Source: Urechis unicinctus (taxonomy: Eukaryota; Annelida; Polychaeta; Xenopneusta; Urechidae). Taken from it: a stretch of DNA of 64,000 nt. The position numbers and the translations under genes are program-made. This document shows positions 38,660-51,241 of the stretch, one piece after another. Location of the stretch: contig CM067356.1 in NCBI GenBank assembly GCA_034190875.2, forward strand, positions 68,729,970 to 68,793,969. Direction: 5' to 3'. The notes under the pieces were generated by a model that ran no database searches, was not told where the DNA came from, and worked only from the letters and a program-made list of their open reading frames with translations. The number at the start of each line of letters is the position of its first letter. Position 1 is the stretch's first letter.

Positions 38660-40740
38660 TGAGGAGACATTGATCGGGTATTATTCTTGCGCTTTGCTGA
38701 TTGGTCGACGAATCAAATACCTCCATTCTTACGTCAGGAATCTCATGTTACTTGTAAAGGGTACAAGCTGTTGTTGATTAAGCACACAGTACGACATGTT
38801 GTTTCTAGTGTTTATAGGGAATGCTCATTGGAACCAAAACGTAGGTACTTGTTGGTTTTCTGACGGGGTGGTGCCACTTGACACAAAAATATATACAAAC
38901 CGTCTTTTGACATATCAGTACATATAATTTTCCATTGCTAAATGATTCATACATGTAACCTGCATGAAGTAAGCAACGCACCCTGAGCAACCTGACAAAA
39001 CATATTTCCTTCCAGCACTAGCTGAGTGCATTGGAAGCTTGTTATTTAGGGGTCTTGCATGATACAAAGCTTTGTTAACGATGTATTTGTACCAAGAATT
39101 GACAGCACTTAAAATGCTTAGATCGTGTACAAACGTTTACCACGACCCCTTCAGCAGAAAGCACCGTAGTTTGTAGGGTGCACGCGCTGAGTTTCTTCTG
39201 GTTGACGTGATTTATTCATACTGGTAATATGCAGCATCAGTCATGCTTTTTCGATGTTGTGGCTGGCCTGGTCTTGAGCCAGGTTTTGTTAATCCAACAT
39301 AACAAGGAATTATATACTACAATGCGTTTCTATTTTGCGCGTGTCACCGAACACTGTTCTGCACCGCATAAAAAACAAAGTGACAACAGATGCCATTAAT
39401 GATGCAATTAATTTGATAAAAACTACCGAGAGAAGGCTGGTTATAATACAGACATGGGGTCGCGTTTGTTAGAAAGGGGGCTAGGGCAGTTTAAGTAATT
39501 ATGCAGGACGAGAAGCCAATTCAGATTAGATTATATCAGTTCAACTTTAATGTTGCTAGGACTTGTTTATTGGGTACAATATGTCGTCGGGTGTGCATCT
39601 AATGACAACAGTCCGTGGTCTATTTAGGTTATCCAGCGCATAAGAGTTAGTAATTGAAGAGGACTTATTGTGAGTTATTACCATAACTCTGTAAGTCTAG
39701 AGCAAGATGAACTTGATGCTCGGTGGTGTTAGATGCGGTCACACGTCCAGTGTCGTCAATACACGTACATCGCAGATGCATCAAGTCCCATATTTGTGCG
39801 TACATTTGTCTCTGACAGTGCTAACTGATACATGCTCATAAAATAGTCAAGGTAGCATAATTATTTAGGGTTGATGCTAGGCGCTTTAGCGTACGGGATT
39901 ACGCCTAAATAATTTGAAGTAGTAACAATCGTTCATCATAAGTGTCATATTAGACAAGGCGCATATTTGCCATATACTGCATACGCGTAGACGTAACCAA
40001 GTGCGGCTATGGCTTTCAGCACTACATTTTGTGACTGGAAGACCTCTCATTTATCAAACAAGATAATGCATGATAAACAAAAAGGCAATGCAATCTTACC
40101 ATATGTATTTCTTCTATAAACTCTATTCTAATGTTACATCAACGCAGCAATAAATTGAGACACGCCTATAAAACTTACTCCCGGTCTAGTACGTCATAAA
40201 AGACACACATAATAGAATGTAACTCTTAGGGCTTTTTTAGACTGCCATTTTAGTGAAATCATCAAACACTAGTGTCAGTCTTTTGGCCACAAAAGCTTCA
40301 TGAACGTCTGCTGTTGTAGGAACAAAGGGCAAGAAAGCATCGCTTCCCCAATATGCTCAAAACCTTTACCACAGTCGTCATCGGCAGTTTACAAATAACA
40401 TATTTAGATACGGTTACCGGCAGTAATGGATCTACACATGTATACTCTAATAAAGCATATGTGGTTTTGTAGTGGAACAACGTCGAGAGTCACAATCCTT
40501 TTTGCATCCATACAATTTTGTATTTTAAAGTTCAAATTTCTAATCACTTGTTAACAATGAAGCTATAGCAGATATCCTAGATCCGGTCCCAGTCTCTGAT
40601 TTCATAGTGAAGAAAAAAGCATCATGCGCTGACACACAACTTCCGTACTATATGATAGATAAAATATAGTCACCAGAACAATACACAATTCGTTACTTCA
40701 AACAGCGACAGATTATGGTTGCAAACACATCTTCAGCGTG
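38660..40740. repeat. Duplicated block, copy L2
   Basis: 38670-38810 is the inverse of 55920-56050 (shared caggaatctcatgttacttg). 38880-38990 matches 57160-57240 directly. 39010-40430 is the inverse of L1. 40260-40500 and 40620-40740 match 57340-57480 and 57650-57770 directly. Confidence 0.7.
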
Positions 40741-40744
40741 AATA

Positions 40745-40849
40745 TACATATCTAAATATATATATAGATAGAGATATATATATAGAGATAGAGAGAGAGA
40801 TATAGATATAGATATATATAGATATATATATCTATATATATATAGATAT

Positions 40850-40893
<44 letters not shown>

Positions 40894-40910
40894 CTCTATA
40901 TATATATATC

Positions 40911-40942
<32 letters not shown>

Positions 40943-41012
40943 TATATATATATATATATATAATATATATATATACATATATATATATCTATATATATAT
41001 ATATATATATAT

Positions 41013-41097
<85 letters not shown>

Positions 41098-41131
41098 ATA
41101 TATATATTTTATGTTTATATATATATAAATA
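40745..41131. repeat. (AT)n microsatellite with GATA interruptions
   Basis: Mixed tatata, gata, tcta and tttatat units. It sits at the right edge of block L2, as a similar tract does at the edge of L3. Confidence 0.97.
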
Positions 41132-41189
41132 TTTGTTGCTGAACAAATAACTGAACGCTTTTACTAATACAACGGGGATGTGAGTAAAA

Positions 41190-42450
41190 TGTGGGCCACA
41201 ATAGATCGCTCTCTTTCATGCATGTGTTTTTGTTAGCAACTACAGTATTTAGCCACGTATGTATATATGTCATATTGTACGAAAATATAGCTCAAATGAT
41301 AATTTTTGCTATCTTCAAAAAACGCATTACCCGCCTTGTTGCGTTCTCGTACCATTTTATCAAAAGAATAGCGACACTTGGACAGCACATCGTTCCATTT
41401 ACACAGCTGTTAGTGCCAGTTAAGCTTTTGAACATATCGCTTACACTCCTTGCTTCAGAGAGCGCCAGCATATTGCACATTTTGTATAAATATCCGGATC
41501 AAACTATGTTCCGATAATGAAGCAGTTTTCCTACAACAGCTATAATGCGTATTCATTTCCATTTAAGGAACCACATGGCATATTTTCTGCAATTTCACCG
41601 CAATAGTCGTGCAAGTAATTGTTAATCAATATATAGCTCACCTAACAAATTACAACAGAAAGGTTATCGTAGGATAAATAAGGTATTTTAAGAATTGTAT
41701 ATGTAAAACACAATATGCATATAAAAAACACACAGAACGCTAATAGATAATTTCGTACATTGCTGGGCACCTCAATCTGGTGTTATCATTTGAGAACTGC
41801 TGCCTGATATGAGTGTGTACAAACAAATCAGAAAAACTTGCCTTGACACATGCTTGAAGCGAGGCAATTTTACTTTTTCCGGTAGTAATGTAATACATTG
41901 ATTGGTCATGATACATAACACCTTTATTAACTCTGTCATAATTAGAATTATAAGAGTCTGGTCATCCTATCCTATCAAAGTTTCTCATAAAGTAGTTATT
42001 TTACTTCATAATGGCCTTCATCGGAATAGATGAGTTAAGCGTGTACCCTAGGTATATTACCAATGACATACCAATTACCAAGTACCCGCAGCAGCATGTC
42101 GTATATTTACAACATTTTGATTTGCTGCATCGAGCAGTGTTGTATTGGAGATTGTGCATGTAACCAGTGTGTGAGCTAGCATTTATATATTTCGCACACG
42201 CTCCGTGACTACAAGGTTAACTCTTTAGGTATAAGTTATAGTTTCTTGGCTTTGTCTATTGCATAACACTGGGTTGTCTTATCGCATATCACATATTTTG
42301 CCGTTTTACATAAATCGTATGTTTTCTTTGAAAAATACTGAGCCCTATTGGAGCATGTCATCGATGAATTATAGAAACATGTTGACAATGAATTCATGCA
42401 TATGGCGGAGGAAGTGATTGCAAAAGTGTTATTATAAAGCTATCCGGTGC
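41190..42450. repeat. Duplicated block, partner of 61900-63530
   Basis: Anchors: 41363-41520 with 62041-62195, 41731-41800 with 62371-62430, 41900-41940 with 62876-62920, 42050-42220 with 63095-63225, 42290-42440 with 63320-63540. Confidence 0.75.
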
Positions 42451-45400
42451 TTATACAGGATATACCGCATAATAAGCGCATACCCAAATGCTAGACGCCT
42501 GGGGCTAAATCAATTAGCGAGCGTGTCCCACAAACTACAACCTTTGTTTTGTAAAAGCCTACGGTGCACATTAGGCCAGGAGTTATCAAGGTTAAATGAA
42601 CCATCCCGCCGCAATAAATGTCTTTGCTAGCCTGGCATGGGGCGATTTGGAGAAAAACCGGTCAACAACAGTAAAATATCCAACAACGTAATGATAGAAC
42701 CATGTGTTGAGCTAAAGAAATACTGCAATAATGCGCATTCTCAGTCGATTTGAACATTGTTATAGATTCCGAATGCACGGACGCATATCAGTAAAGACTC
42801 CGAATAATATCGCCATAAACGTTTGCCAGTTTACTAAAATGTGAAGCATCCCTCAAATCAGTGCCAGCAATACAATACCGCTTTTTAAAAACACTGATCA
42901 GTAAGTATGTAAACAGATGTTATTAGGTTTTCGTTTACATCGCATGGCCGGTAATTGCAATCTAACAATGAATATGTTGACGCTGTTTTTCCAAGATTGC
43001 CAAATGTATACATAATAATCTTAATCTTCCTTCAAAAGTACTGATCAACGCATCGTTAAAACATAATAACAAGGCATGGTAAAAGAGAGATTAGAAATTT
43101 TTTTTAAAAAACATGTAGAAATGCAGAGAACACCGTGAAACACGATAATATCGTCATGGAGAACGAGAGAGATCCCGAATAATAAACACACAAACAATTG
43201 ATGCTTTGATTATGTGGCACACTCAATACACACCCATTTACAACATTGCTATTTTGTACATAACATATCTATTTGAATAGGATTATGTATCATTCTTTTC
43301 GGTTCGCGATAACGTTTAAGGTTATTGAAATGATGGCTTATCATCACCTACTCTATTCAAAGTGAAAATGAACCGGTCATTAAACATTTATAATTACCTT
43401 TTTACGCAGTAGCATCCAGAGGTTTAAAGATTGTAGCCCCAATGCTTCTTTGTTTAATTGTAACATCTGCTTGAACTATATAACTATACGGTAGTTTCAT
43501 TGCTTTTTGTGATGCCTGAAACATGCAAGCAATCTCGACGAAGTAACCATGCGGCGAGAAGACCATTCTGATTGTGCCGTTTGCAATCCATACTAAGTCT
43601 GCACGCGTATTCGTGAAGCAAAACCTCATATTATTCACTGTCAAAGTGCGCAGGCTTTATCAATGTGCTCCACAGCTGGAAAACCCGCCGCATGCCAAGC
43701 ACAGTTTTTAAAGCTTGCACTATCGACTGCCAAATAATTAGTTAGTGCTACTGATGGACCAATGTGGTAATCTGTCATAAATATGAACAAAATTACTGTT
43801 GCATGCGCCATGCAATATGCATTATAAGACGGGTGTTATGTGCGAGATAGCTCTCCTTGCTATGCACTCATTGGCCATTACGAATATTGCTATCAAATGA
43901 TTTATCGGTTATCTAATTCTATGAATTATTATCCACCTGTGTCGTTCATGTGACACCCACCACGAATAAGTGATGCAAAGTGGTCGAAAGGTTCGAATAC
44001 TAGTCCTACAGCATGGCCATAACGCCACTATCAACGCAACAATTCAGTATATCAACTGACAATGTATTAACGTACTTTTATCAATATTAAGTACATTACG
44101 TATATGTTTATCCTTCCTTATTTGCCCAGTTGAGTTACCCAACTGTGAGTAATGTAACATAGTTCTAACCGCGTGGCAGCTCATTTACTGGAATAACGCG
44201 TATGATAACCCATTTAAATGCTGGTACATATTGCAATCGTAATTGACAAGGTCCTTAATTATATCAGTATCATGGTTCGTACAACCTCTCCGGTGTAAGA
44301 CAGCAATAGAAATACTGCAACAATTCTGACACTGCTTGGCCACGCAAAAACTCATTGTCTCTTTGATGGTAAATATATTCCACTCGCGAGCACACCTACT
44401 GCGAGGGATTTTCACTGCTTTTGCCAATCCAGAGCAATGTAAGTTATGCTTATTTCATAAATACACGTGCTCTTACTGTGCCTGGTAAGTCCAGTTTTGT
44501 TAAATTATATCCCATTGTGTCACTTCACACATCCATCGGATTGCGTAAAATACATTAAAAATTGCCAAAACAAAGCATCTGAGATAGTCATTGGTAGAAG
44601 AGCGCACTTTAATGCGTTGCATTTATCAGATTAGCGTTACTCTAAAGCACCTCAACTTTCCAGTGACAATACTTTTCTTGACACATCACCTGTCTATTCT
44701 TATGCAGCACCAGATCCCACACGCCATAGTGATATATCTATAACGAAGTTACAATATCCTAATCAATCGAACAGATCTGTCATGTATTGTTGAATCTCAT
44801 GCTTTAAGAGTCTAGAGGTTTGCTATTATACATCGTTTATTGATGCTATCAGCTGACATTCAATATAAGTTAATTGTGTGGGGACCGATTCGTTTGAAGA
44901 CGTGATACTCGCAACGAATATAAATGTTCACTTAAAGTGCCTATCGCACGGTTATAAGTACTTCTTTTATGAACTTATATGTACTTCCTTTACTTCCTTT
45001 ATGAACTGTTCAAAATAAAAAAAAATACGGCTAGAAAAGTAATATGGCATCAACGAACCTGCACGCTTGACTGACAAAGCTATTCAAAATGGGTGGACTC
45101 GAATACTATTTAGCTTTATTTGATAGGATTCATGCCCATAAATTTACTGCCACTATTAAGGTAATGTTTTTGAGGCTGCCTTTCATCTCTAAATAATAAA
45201 AACAATTAGTGCTCGTCAATCAACGCTGCACGTGACAATATATATCTTTTAAGTACTTTTTTGTAGATTTCTTAAGCGATTGCCCCTCTTCATTCATACT
45301 ATTGCAGCTCTTTTCTCTGTCGGCAATGTATCTTTGTATTTACAGTATGCAAATTCGATCAATATACAAGTCATAAACTAGCCGCATTATGCAGAAATGA

Positions 45401-45600
45401 CAGTCGATTAAAGGACCTAACATAGATTTGCAGTGGCAGAATGAACTATTTACTATCCACATGCTATTTGTCAGAGTTAAGGAGGAAGAAATAAACCGCC
45501 ACATTGACAGAAAACCTTCCATTTCATCGATAAATAATGATAGACCTTAACTTTGGGCCATCATGTACGTTCTCCAAAATAATTCCAGCCTTCAGCCAAT
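42451..45600. other. No convincing gene
   Basis: AT-rich. Open frames of 80 codons at 43402-43644 and 44185-44427 (minus) show no known domain and no clear splice borders. Confidence 0.3.
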
Positions 45601-45622
45601 TTGCAGCATCCACTTTTTTCAG

Positions 45623-45868
45623 AAGTGTCGCCAATGGTAATGATGATCACTGGGGGTGGAAAAAGATTTGCAATTATGCGAAATAGGATAGGCGACATAG
45701 GATTTGGCAGTTGGTCGAGGCTTACATGTACACTTGCTCTTCGTGCAACAATCATGGTGCTAAGCTTAATGAACAGAGTATTTATGTGTGCACTGCACAT
45801 CTGCGACAACTCATCAGATGCCCAGAACACTCACGACGAGCCGACACGCTGCTGTTTGGTTTTCCCAG
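45623..45868 (+). CDS. Orphan exon candidate with strong splice borders
   Basis: Acceptor cacttttttcag|AAG with a full pyrimidine tract, and donor TTTCCCAG|GTAAAT, enclose 246 bases (82 codons, symmetric phase). One frame is open throughout (VSPMVMMITGGG... to CCLVFP). A second reads CSSCNNHG and CPEHSRR but has one TAG. The minus strand is also open. No family recognised and no partner exon found. It could be a real exon, a pseudo-exon or part of an old element. Confidence 0.25.
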
Positions 45869-46840
45869 GTAAATGATGGCCGGAGATATAAAAGTAGTCC
45901 CTATCCTGAGTGTCATGCATTTCTTATGTTATACGAACATATGAAGAATACTCCTGCATACCATAAATAACCATGCAATCAACCATTCCATCTCTAGAAT
46001 CATACATTTATCAAAGACGAGAAGGTCATGCATGATAAGGTATATAAGACTTTGATACCTGCGAAGAAGGTCAAACAAAAACGGTTTCAATTATGTTATG
46101 ACTTGTAAAACGTCACACATTATATAATATAACGTTATATCTTCCACCGTGTGGAAGATGTCCATCCTGGTTCTGAAACATGTAAATGGTAACGAGCCGG
46201 TAAACCCAACGTGACTGAGGATATCATATGATGATGTGATCGTTTGTAATCTTCCTCAGTGATACACGGCCGCATTTTAGAGCGACTCAAAGTGCTGGAA
46301 AGCTCGTAACGGCGAACTTCCCAAGGTAATCACAGTGGTGACATGATATAACCCCAACGGGTTATTGCATTACATATTTGTATATGTAGATACATCTTAA
46401 ATGATGGGGTTACGATAACTGTAGACGCTTCTTGAATGTTTGTGGGATTGAATATATACAGAAGGAAGCCGTGTGTGACGTTTGACGAACTAAGAATTTA
46501 TCAGTCAGTCACCTATAGAAACTGCTCGTAATATTGACGACTTTTGTACTAGATAAACAAAAGTATGTGCAAATTACTTCATATCATGGTAGCTTCTCGA
46601 TAATTGCCATCTCATTGTATCTGTACTTAGGATATCAACAGAGCGCCTTTTTTCTAGTAAATATAACGTAACGGTACAAGCTGATTTAAAATGATCGACA
46701 GAATTGTGCTAAATTGAAGCACAAAAGATTTGAATGCGGAAGAAATGATGATCCTACACTTAGGATGTTAATTACGAGCGACGCTATTGTGTAACAATTC
46801 GATGACCGCAGCTTCATAAATCATAGATGTTTGGCAGGGC
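45869..46840. other. No feature seen
   Basis: AT-rich unique-looking sequence. Confidence 0.3.
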
Positions 46841-47130
46841 AACAGCATGAAAGCAGGATCAAATGTTACACTCCATGATATATCTTGTGAATACCTACGG
46901 GAGGTATTAAGCCGTCATCGTATAAAACAAAATACGACCATCCAGCCACGTTATATATGTTCATAAATTACCCTTTAGAAAGTGCGATTTAAAGGAAGCA
47001 ATTGTAACAAGCGTTCTGTGTCTAATTGCTTACTTTCTGGGCTAGCGGTAAATATGGGAGCCTGTGGTTACGAATGGCTTTGAAGGCGCTAGTATTCCGG
47101 TGTATATCAAATTACAAAGTCAGTGTTTAC
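46841..47130. repeat. Diverged block, partner of 62430-62815
   Basis: Shared ggtattaagccgtca / ggcattaagccgtca, tgggagcctgtggttacg / tgagcctgtgttaacg and following sequence, same orientation. Confidence 0.5.
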
Positions 47131-47660
47131 CAGTACAATAACCTCGCCGTATGCTCGCAACATTACTCTCAATTACAACGCAGGTGTGAGAATGAGTTTC
47201 GCCTGAAAGCAACACAATCTTTGACCAATCTTGATGCATGACAACTTGATAAACGCCTGGTTGACGCGCAAGGTTAGCCTCTTGGCTCCATTTTTTGTAC
47301 TAAAGTTACTCATATGGTTCGGCTTTTACTTCAATATGGTCATCACATTTTGCTCAGCTCTTCTTTAATTGTTAATTGCACCTCTCTTGATTCGCCGGTA
47401 TTCAACGATGAGGCACTGTTGATGGACTTAATTGAACCTGGACCAGCATTATGGTTCTTCCAGCTTGAATACAAAGCTGATGAATCACAAAAATACTGTC
47501 CCAAATAAAGCAGGGTAATTGCTCAGGAGCTATGTAAACAGAAAAGATATAAATAGTGTTATAAATAATCTTTCAAGCCTTTGCTTTTGCAGGCGGACTA
47601 TATGCTTCGTTCATACAAATAGGACAATTGCCTTTCTTTATAGTTTTTGTCCTCGTGCTG
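47131..47660. other. No feature seen
   Basis: Flank beyond the 3' LTR. A 64-codon frame at 47314 is unsupported. Confidence 0.3.
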
Positions 47661-47800
47661 TGTTGTAATACCTGTAACATGTTCTATAAGTTTGAGGAAC
47701 AGCTAAACTTAATCAAATATCAAACGAAGACACCAAACAAGAGAGAGACGCTGAGACGCTGCTCAACAATTACACTGGTGACGTCATAGCGCTCGTTACA
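47661..47800 (-). repeat. Probable 3' LTR (140 bp)
   Basis: Begins TGTAACGAGCG right after the purine run agagataagggga and ends ATTACAACA, so it has TG...CA ends. It contains tgacgtca. Short but within the range of this group. There is no second copy in the window to confirm its edges. Confidence 0.5.
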
Positions 47801-47924
47801 TCCCCTTATCTCTGGATGTTTTCACTATAGATAATAGGGTCACTGACATTTTTAGAGTCATTGAACCTGTTAAAAAAAAATATTCTCACATCCGCAAGTG
47901 AAACACATAATATGCACCTCAGTC

Positions 47925-48879
47925 AAAAATTTTGCGAGCTTCCTGACTTGTCGACCTGATTTAGTCACTACAACCAATAGAGGGGGGTTGGCATCTCCTT
48001 TTACCTCAATCTCCTGGCGGCTCAAGTTGGATTTAGAAAGACTGGTTACTGGCTTTGTTGTAGCAGCAGTTTTGTCACATCACCCGGTCCCTCAATGGTT
48101 CCCTTTAACCACTCTTTAGAGAACTTTTCAGCTGGTTTAATACGCATAGTGTCGCCCACTTTTAGTTCTGCCAGAGGTTGGTAGCAGGCAAACTTGTCAT
48201 AATTTTGTTTCATTTGTGACTTATACAATTCATTCTGTGCTTGAAACGCCTGTGGGTGGGTTAAGTGTGGTTTCAATAGTCTCGAACTCGTTGGTAGCGA
48301 TGTCTTGGTTCGTCTGTTGAAAAGTCTCTGAGCAGGTGACTGTCCTAGAGTTGGAGTGTTCCGAAAATCCAAAATGGCAAGATACGGATCTGTTCTCTCC
48401 TTCTGAGACTTTTATGATCAGACTTTTAAAGGTTTTAACGGCATTTTCCACCTTCCCATTGCTCCGGGGGTACATTGGTGAAGAAGTGCGATTGGTAAAC
48501 TGCCAGTTTTCATCAAACTTTTTAAACTTGTCACTGTCAGATGTCATACCCGGCCAGAAAAAAGATTTGCGTGCTCTGTGGAAGCAACCTTCTACACCCA
48601 TGTGTGAGGAGTAGAGCTTATTGGTGATGTTTTTGTGCATCTGTCATCTTTGAATACAACTCCGGCACAAACTGATAGTTGATCTTTAATACTGCAGTAT
48701 GGCTTGAGTTCTTCTGGCGCTTCTTCTCTCTTGGAAGGCCATCCATGCGTGATTGCAGTAAAGAAGTATTTCAGTTCATCTCTTAAGTGATTTTGTATAT
48801 CTCTCAGTTGCTCGAGAGTGATTGGCAGATGTGTAATCATATTCACTTCAAAGATTATCTTCTCAGACGGGTGAAGAAG
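47925..48879 (-). pseudogene. gypsy integrase with core deletion
   Basis: HMGVEGC and FWPGM mark the zinc-binding N-terminus. At about 48517 the frame jumps directly to TSSPMYPRSNGKVENAVK near the end of the catalytic core, so the C-C pair and the first two catalytic aspartates are gone. The C-terminal part (RNTPT.G.SPAQRL, RTKTSLPT) and a closing TKSGR segment follow. Confidence 0.75.
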
Positions 48880-49331
48880 TGGTTTCCCAGGTAAGTAGGC
48901 ACGTCTTAAAGTATCTGCCACAAACATTTTACTGCCTGGTTTGTACTGCAGCTGAATGTCATAGCTATGCAACTGTATCAGCATGCTTTGCAATCTCTTT
49001 GGAGCAGTGTGCAGTGGATTTTCGTGAGGTTTGTGGTCCGAATGCGCAATTACTGTCCTGCCATACAGATACTGGTGGAATTTGGTTGGCCCAAACACAA
49101 CAGCCAGAACCTCCTTCTCTATTTGGGCATATCGTGTTTCTGCATCTGTCTGTGCACAACTTGCATATCCCCCTAGTAAGCCATCCTGTAAAAGGGCTGC
49201 CCCAGTCCCTTCTCTGATGCATCACACTGAAGAATAGCTTCTTTTGCTGGATTGTGGTTTTGCAGAACTGGGCTTTGAGAAATCTTTTCTTTAAGAGTAG
49301 TAAAAGCTTCTTCTTGAGCCTCACTCCAATG
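48880..49331 (-). pseudogene. gypsy RNase H
   Basis: The catalytic-type segments CDASEKGLG, YAQIEKE and SDHKP are all visible in minus frames, separated by a stop near 49170 and frame changes. Confidence 0.7.
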
Positions 49332-50295
49332 TCACTCAGCATTCTTTGGTGTGAGTAGTCTCAATGACTCGCAATGGTTGCTCAGATTCTCAACAAACTT
49401 GCTTAGATAGTTTACCAAGCCAATAAATCGTCTGACAAATGACACATCCATGCGCTGTGGCATCTTCAGAATCGCATATATCTTGTCAAAACTTGGCATG
49501 AGGCCACGGTTGGTAAGTATATGACCAATGAATTGTAATTCACATTTGTGTAGCTTCATTTTTGATTTGTTCAGTTTAAAGTTCTTTTCTCTACATCTGT
49601 TGAGAAAAGCAAGCACATTTGTCGCTCAAATGTCGGACCTGTTCCACAAACAAGGATATCGTCTGCAACACAATAAACACCTTTCAGTCCCTGTAATGCT
49701 TCATCTTGGCGGCTCTGGTATTCCTCAGGAGCTGAAGAAATTCCAAAGGGCATTCGCAGCCGGAGGTAGCGACCAAACTGGCTGTTAAAGGTAGTGAGTC
49801 TTGATGCGTTTTTGTCTACATTTACATGCCAGAATCCATTCTTCGCATCGAATACGGAAAATACTTTTGCATCAGTCAAATCTGGCAGTATACCTTCTAG
49901 TGGCGGCAGAGGGTAATGACTTCTTTTCAGTGCCTTTTTCAGATCTTGCGGGTAAAGACCAATTCTGAGCTGTCCATTGGGTTTGCTTGCAGTTACCATA
50001 CTGGAAGCCATTCAGTTAGCTCAGATATTTTGCCGATGATCTCTTCTTTTTCTAGTTTGTCTAACTGTTCCTTCAGTATAGGCTTAATGGCAACTGGAAC
50101 TCTTCGTGGTGGGTGCACAACAGGGCGTACTGTAGAATCCACTTCAAGATTGAGCTCTACTGCTAGCAATCCAGTGCCTTCGAAGACATAAGAAAATTCA
50201 GTGAGAATTATATCCTGGTTCAAAGGCTTGTAAGAGCTGACAGACAGGATATTCTGTCTGTTAACTCTTACGAGTCCCATCTTTTTGAATGGCAT
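49332..50295 (-). pseudogene. gypsy reverse transcriptase
   Basis: Three overlapping frames. 50295-49993 holds the linker (PPRRVPVAIKP). 50011-49571 holds fingers and palm with FDAKNGFWH, LRMPFGISSAPE and VADDIL at the catalytic site. 49616-49332 holds the thumb (HKCELQFIGHILT). Breaks lie near 50000 and 49600. RNA-dependent DNA synthesis in an intact element; dead here. Confidence 0.85.
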
Positions 50296-50657
50296 TGCTC
50301 CCCAGTATTGACATTATCTATTATGTGACAAAGTACTCTGTATCCTTGAGCAATTTTAGGATTAATCATTGGCACAATCAGTTCACCAACTGTTTTATCA
50401 CTGATTTCTCCCATATACATATGCAAATCAGTTGATCTTGTTCTGTCGATCTGTGCTTTCTGTGTGTCTGTCAGTAGACTCATTGGAAGAATGTTACAGG
50501 TTGCACTGCTGTCAAGCTGAAAATTAACTAGCTTGCCACTAACTTCCAAAGTTGCGAATTCTTTGTAGCTAGCTGTTGCTACGTCACAACTGTTTATTGA
50601 CATAACATATGGGTAATCATCTGCACGTTGATCATAGATTAACTCTACAGTATTCAC
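50268..50657 (-). pseudogene. gypsy aspartic protease
   Basis: Open for 129 codons with the retropepsin segment VNFQLDSSATCNILP. The family has D-T/S-G at the active site; here the glycine is serine, so activity is unlikely even apart from frameshifts. Confidence 0.7.
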
Positions 50658-50689
50658 ACTCTTTCCATGTGAGTATGCCTGTCATGATG

Positions 50690-50838
50690 AGGAGCTGTGT
50701 GATTCACACTTCACAGCAAAATGGATTTTCCTACCACATTTGAGCATGTTTTGCCCCAAGCTGGACACTCTTTTCGTCCAAATCTGTGTTTCTTGCCACA
50801 GAATTTACAATTTTGCTTTTTATCTGTCCAGTCCACGG
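50690..50838 (-). pseudogene. gag zinc-knuckle fragment
   Basis: Minus frame has CKFCGKKH then C, followed after a frameshift by a second knuckle (CGRKIHFAVKC). Nucleocapsid-type RNA-binding region; the upstream gag is cut off at 50838. Confidence 0.6.
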
Positions 50839-51241
50839 TCTTCTATATCACCTAGCCAGGTACTTAACGTCGGTTTCTCAGAGGCATTTAGTACATGACA
50901 GTGGATGACATTCTCACGGGCGGATGATGTATTCGAGCCGGTGTATTTAGCTTGGATTTAAGGGTCGGTTTTAAAGCCCAGTGTACTACTGGTCACTTGA
51001 GGAGTGTAAATAATGGCCCATTTCCCAGGACAGTCTGAGTGACGTGAGCTCATTAATCACCTCCTGGCGTTTGATACATTCCGCATTCGCAGGCAATCAA
51101 AACGAGGTACTAATTTAACAACGTTTACTTGTACTGCTTTGATGCGACCTTGATGCTCAAATTTTCAATGTTACGGGGGCTTCCCTGGTAGTTTACTGTC
51201 ACTTGGACCATCTTGGTCGGATATTAAAGTAGTTCACAACC
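50839..51241. repeat. Duplicated 0.4-kb block at the gypsy breakpoint
   Basis: Copy of 35295-35705. Both copies begin at the same base (tcttctatatca), which here is the gypsy truncation point. Confidence 0.85.

Larger units (their letters stand above)
47661..50838 (-). mobile_element. Ty3/gypsy LTR retrotransposon, 5'-truncated and decayed
   Basis: Minus-strand order: zinc knuckle, protease, reverse transcriptase, RNase H, integrase, 3' LTR. It resembles the K02A2.6-like gypsy group. It starts abruptly at 50838 inside gag, where the 35295-type repeat begins. No 5' LTR or gag body is present. Several frameshifts, a stop and an integrase deletion make it inactive. Confidence 0.85.

Noticed and set aside
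48879..49237. Plus-strand frames over the gypsy element
   Set aside because: Shadows of the minus-strand RNase H region.
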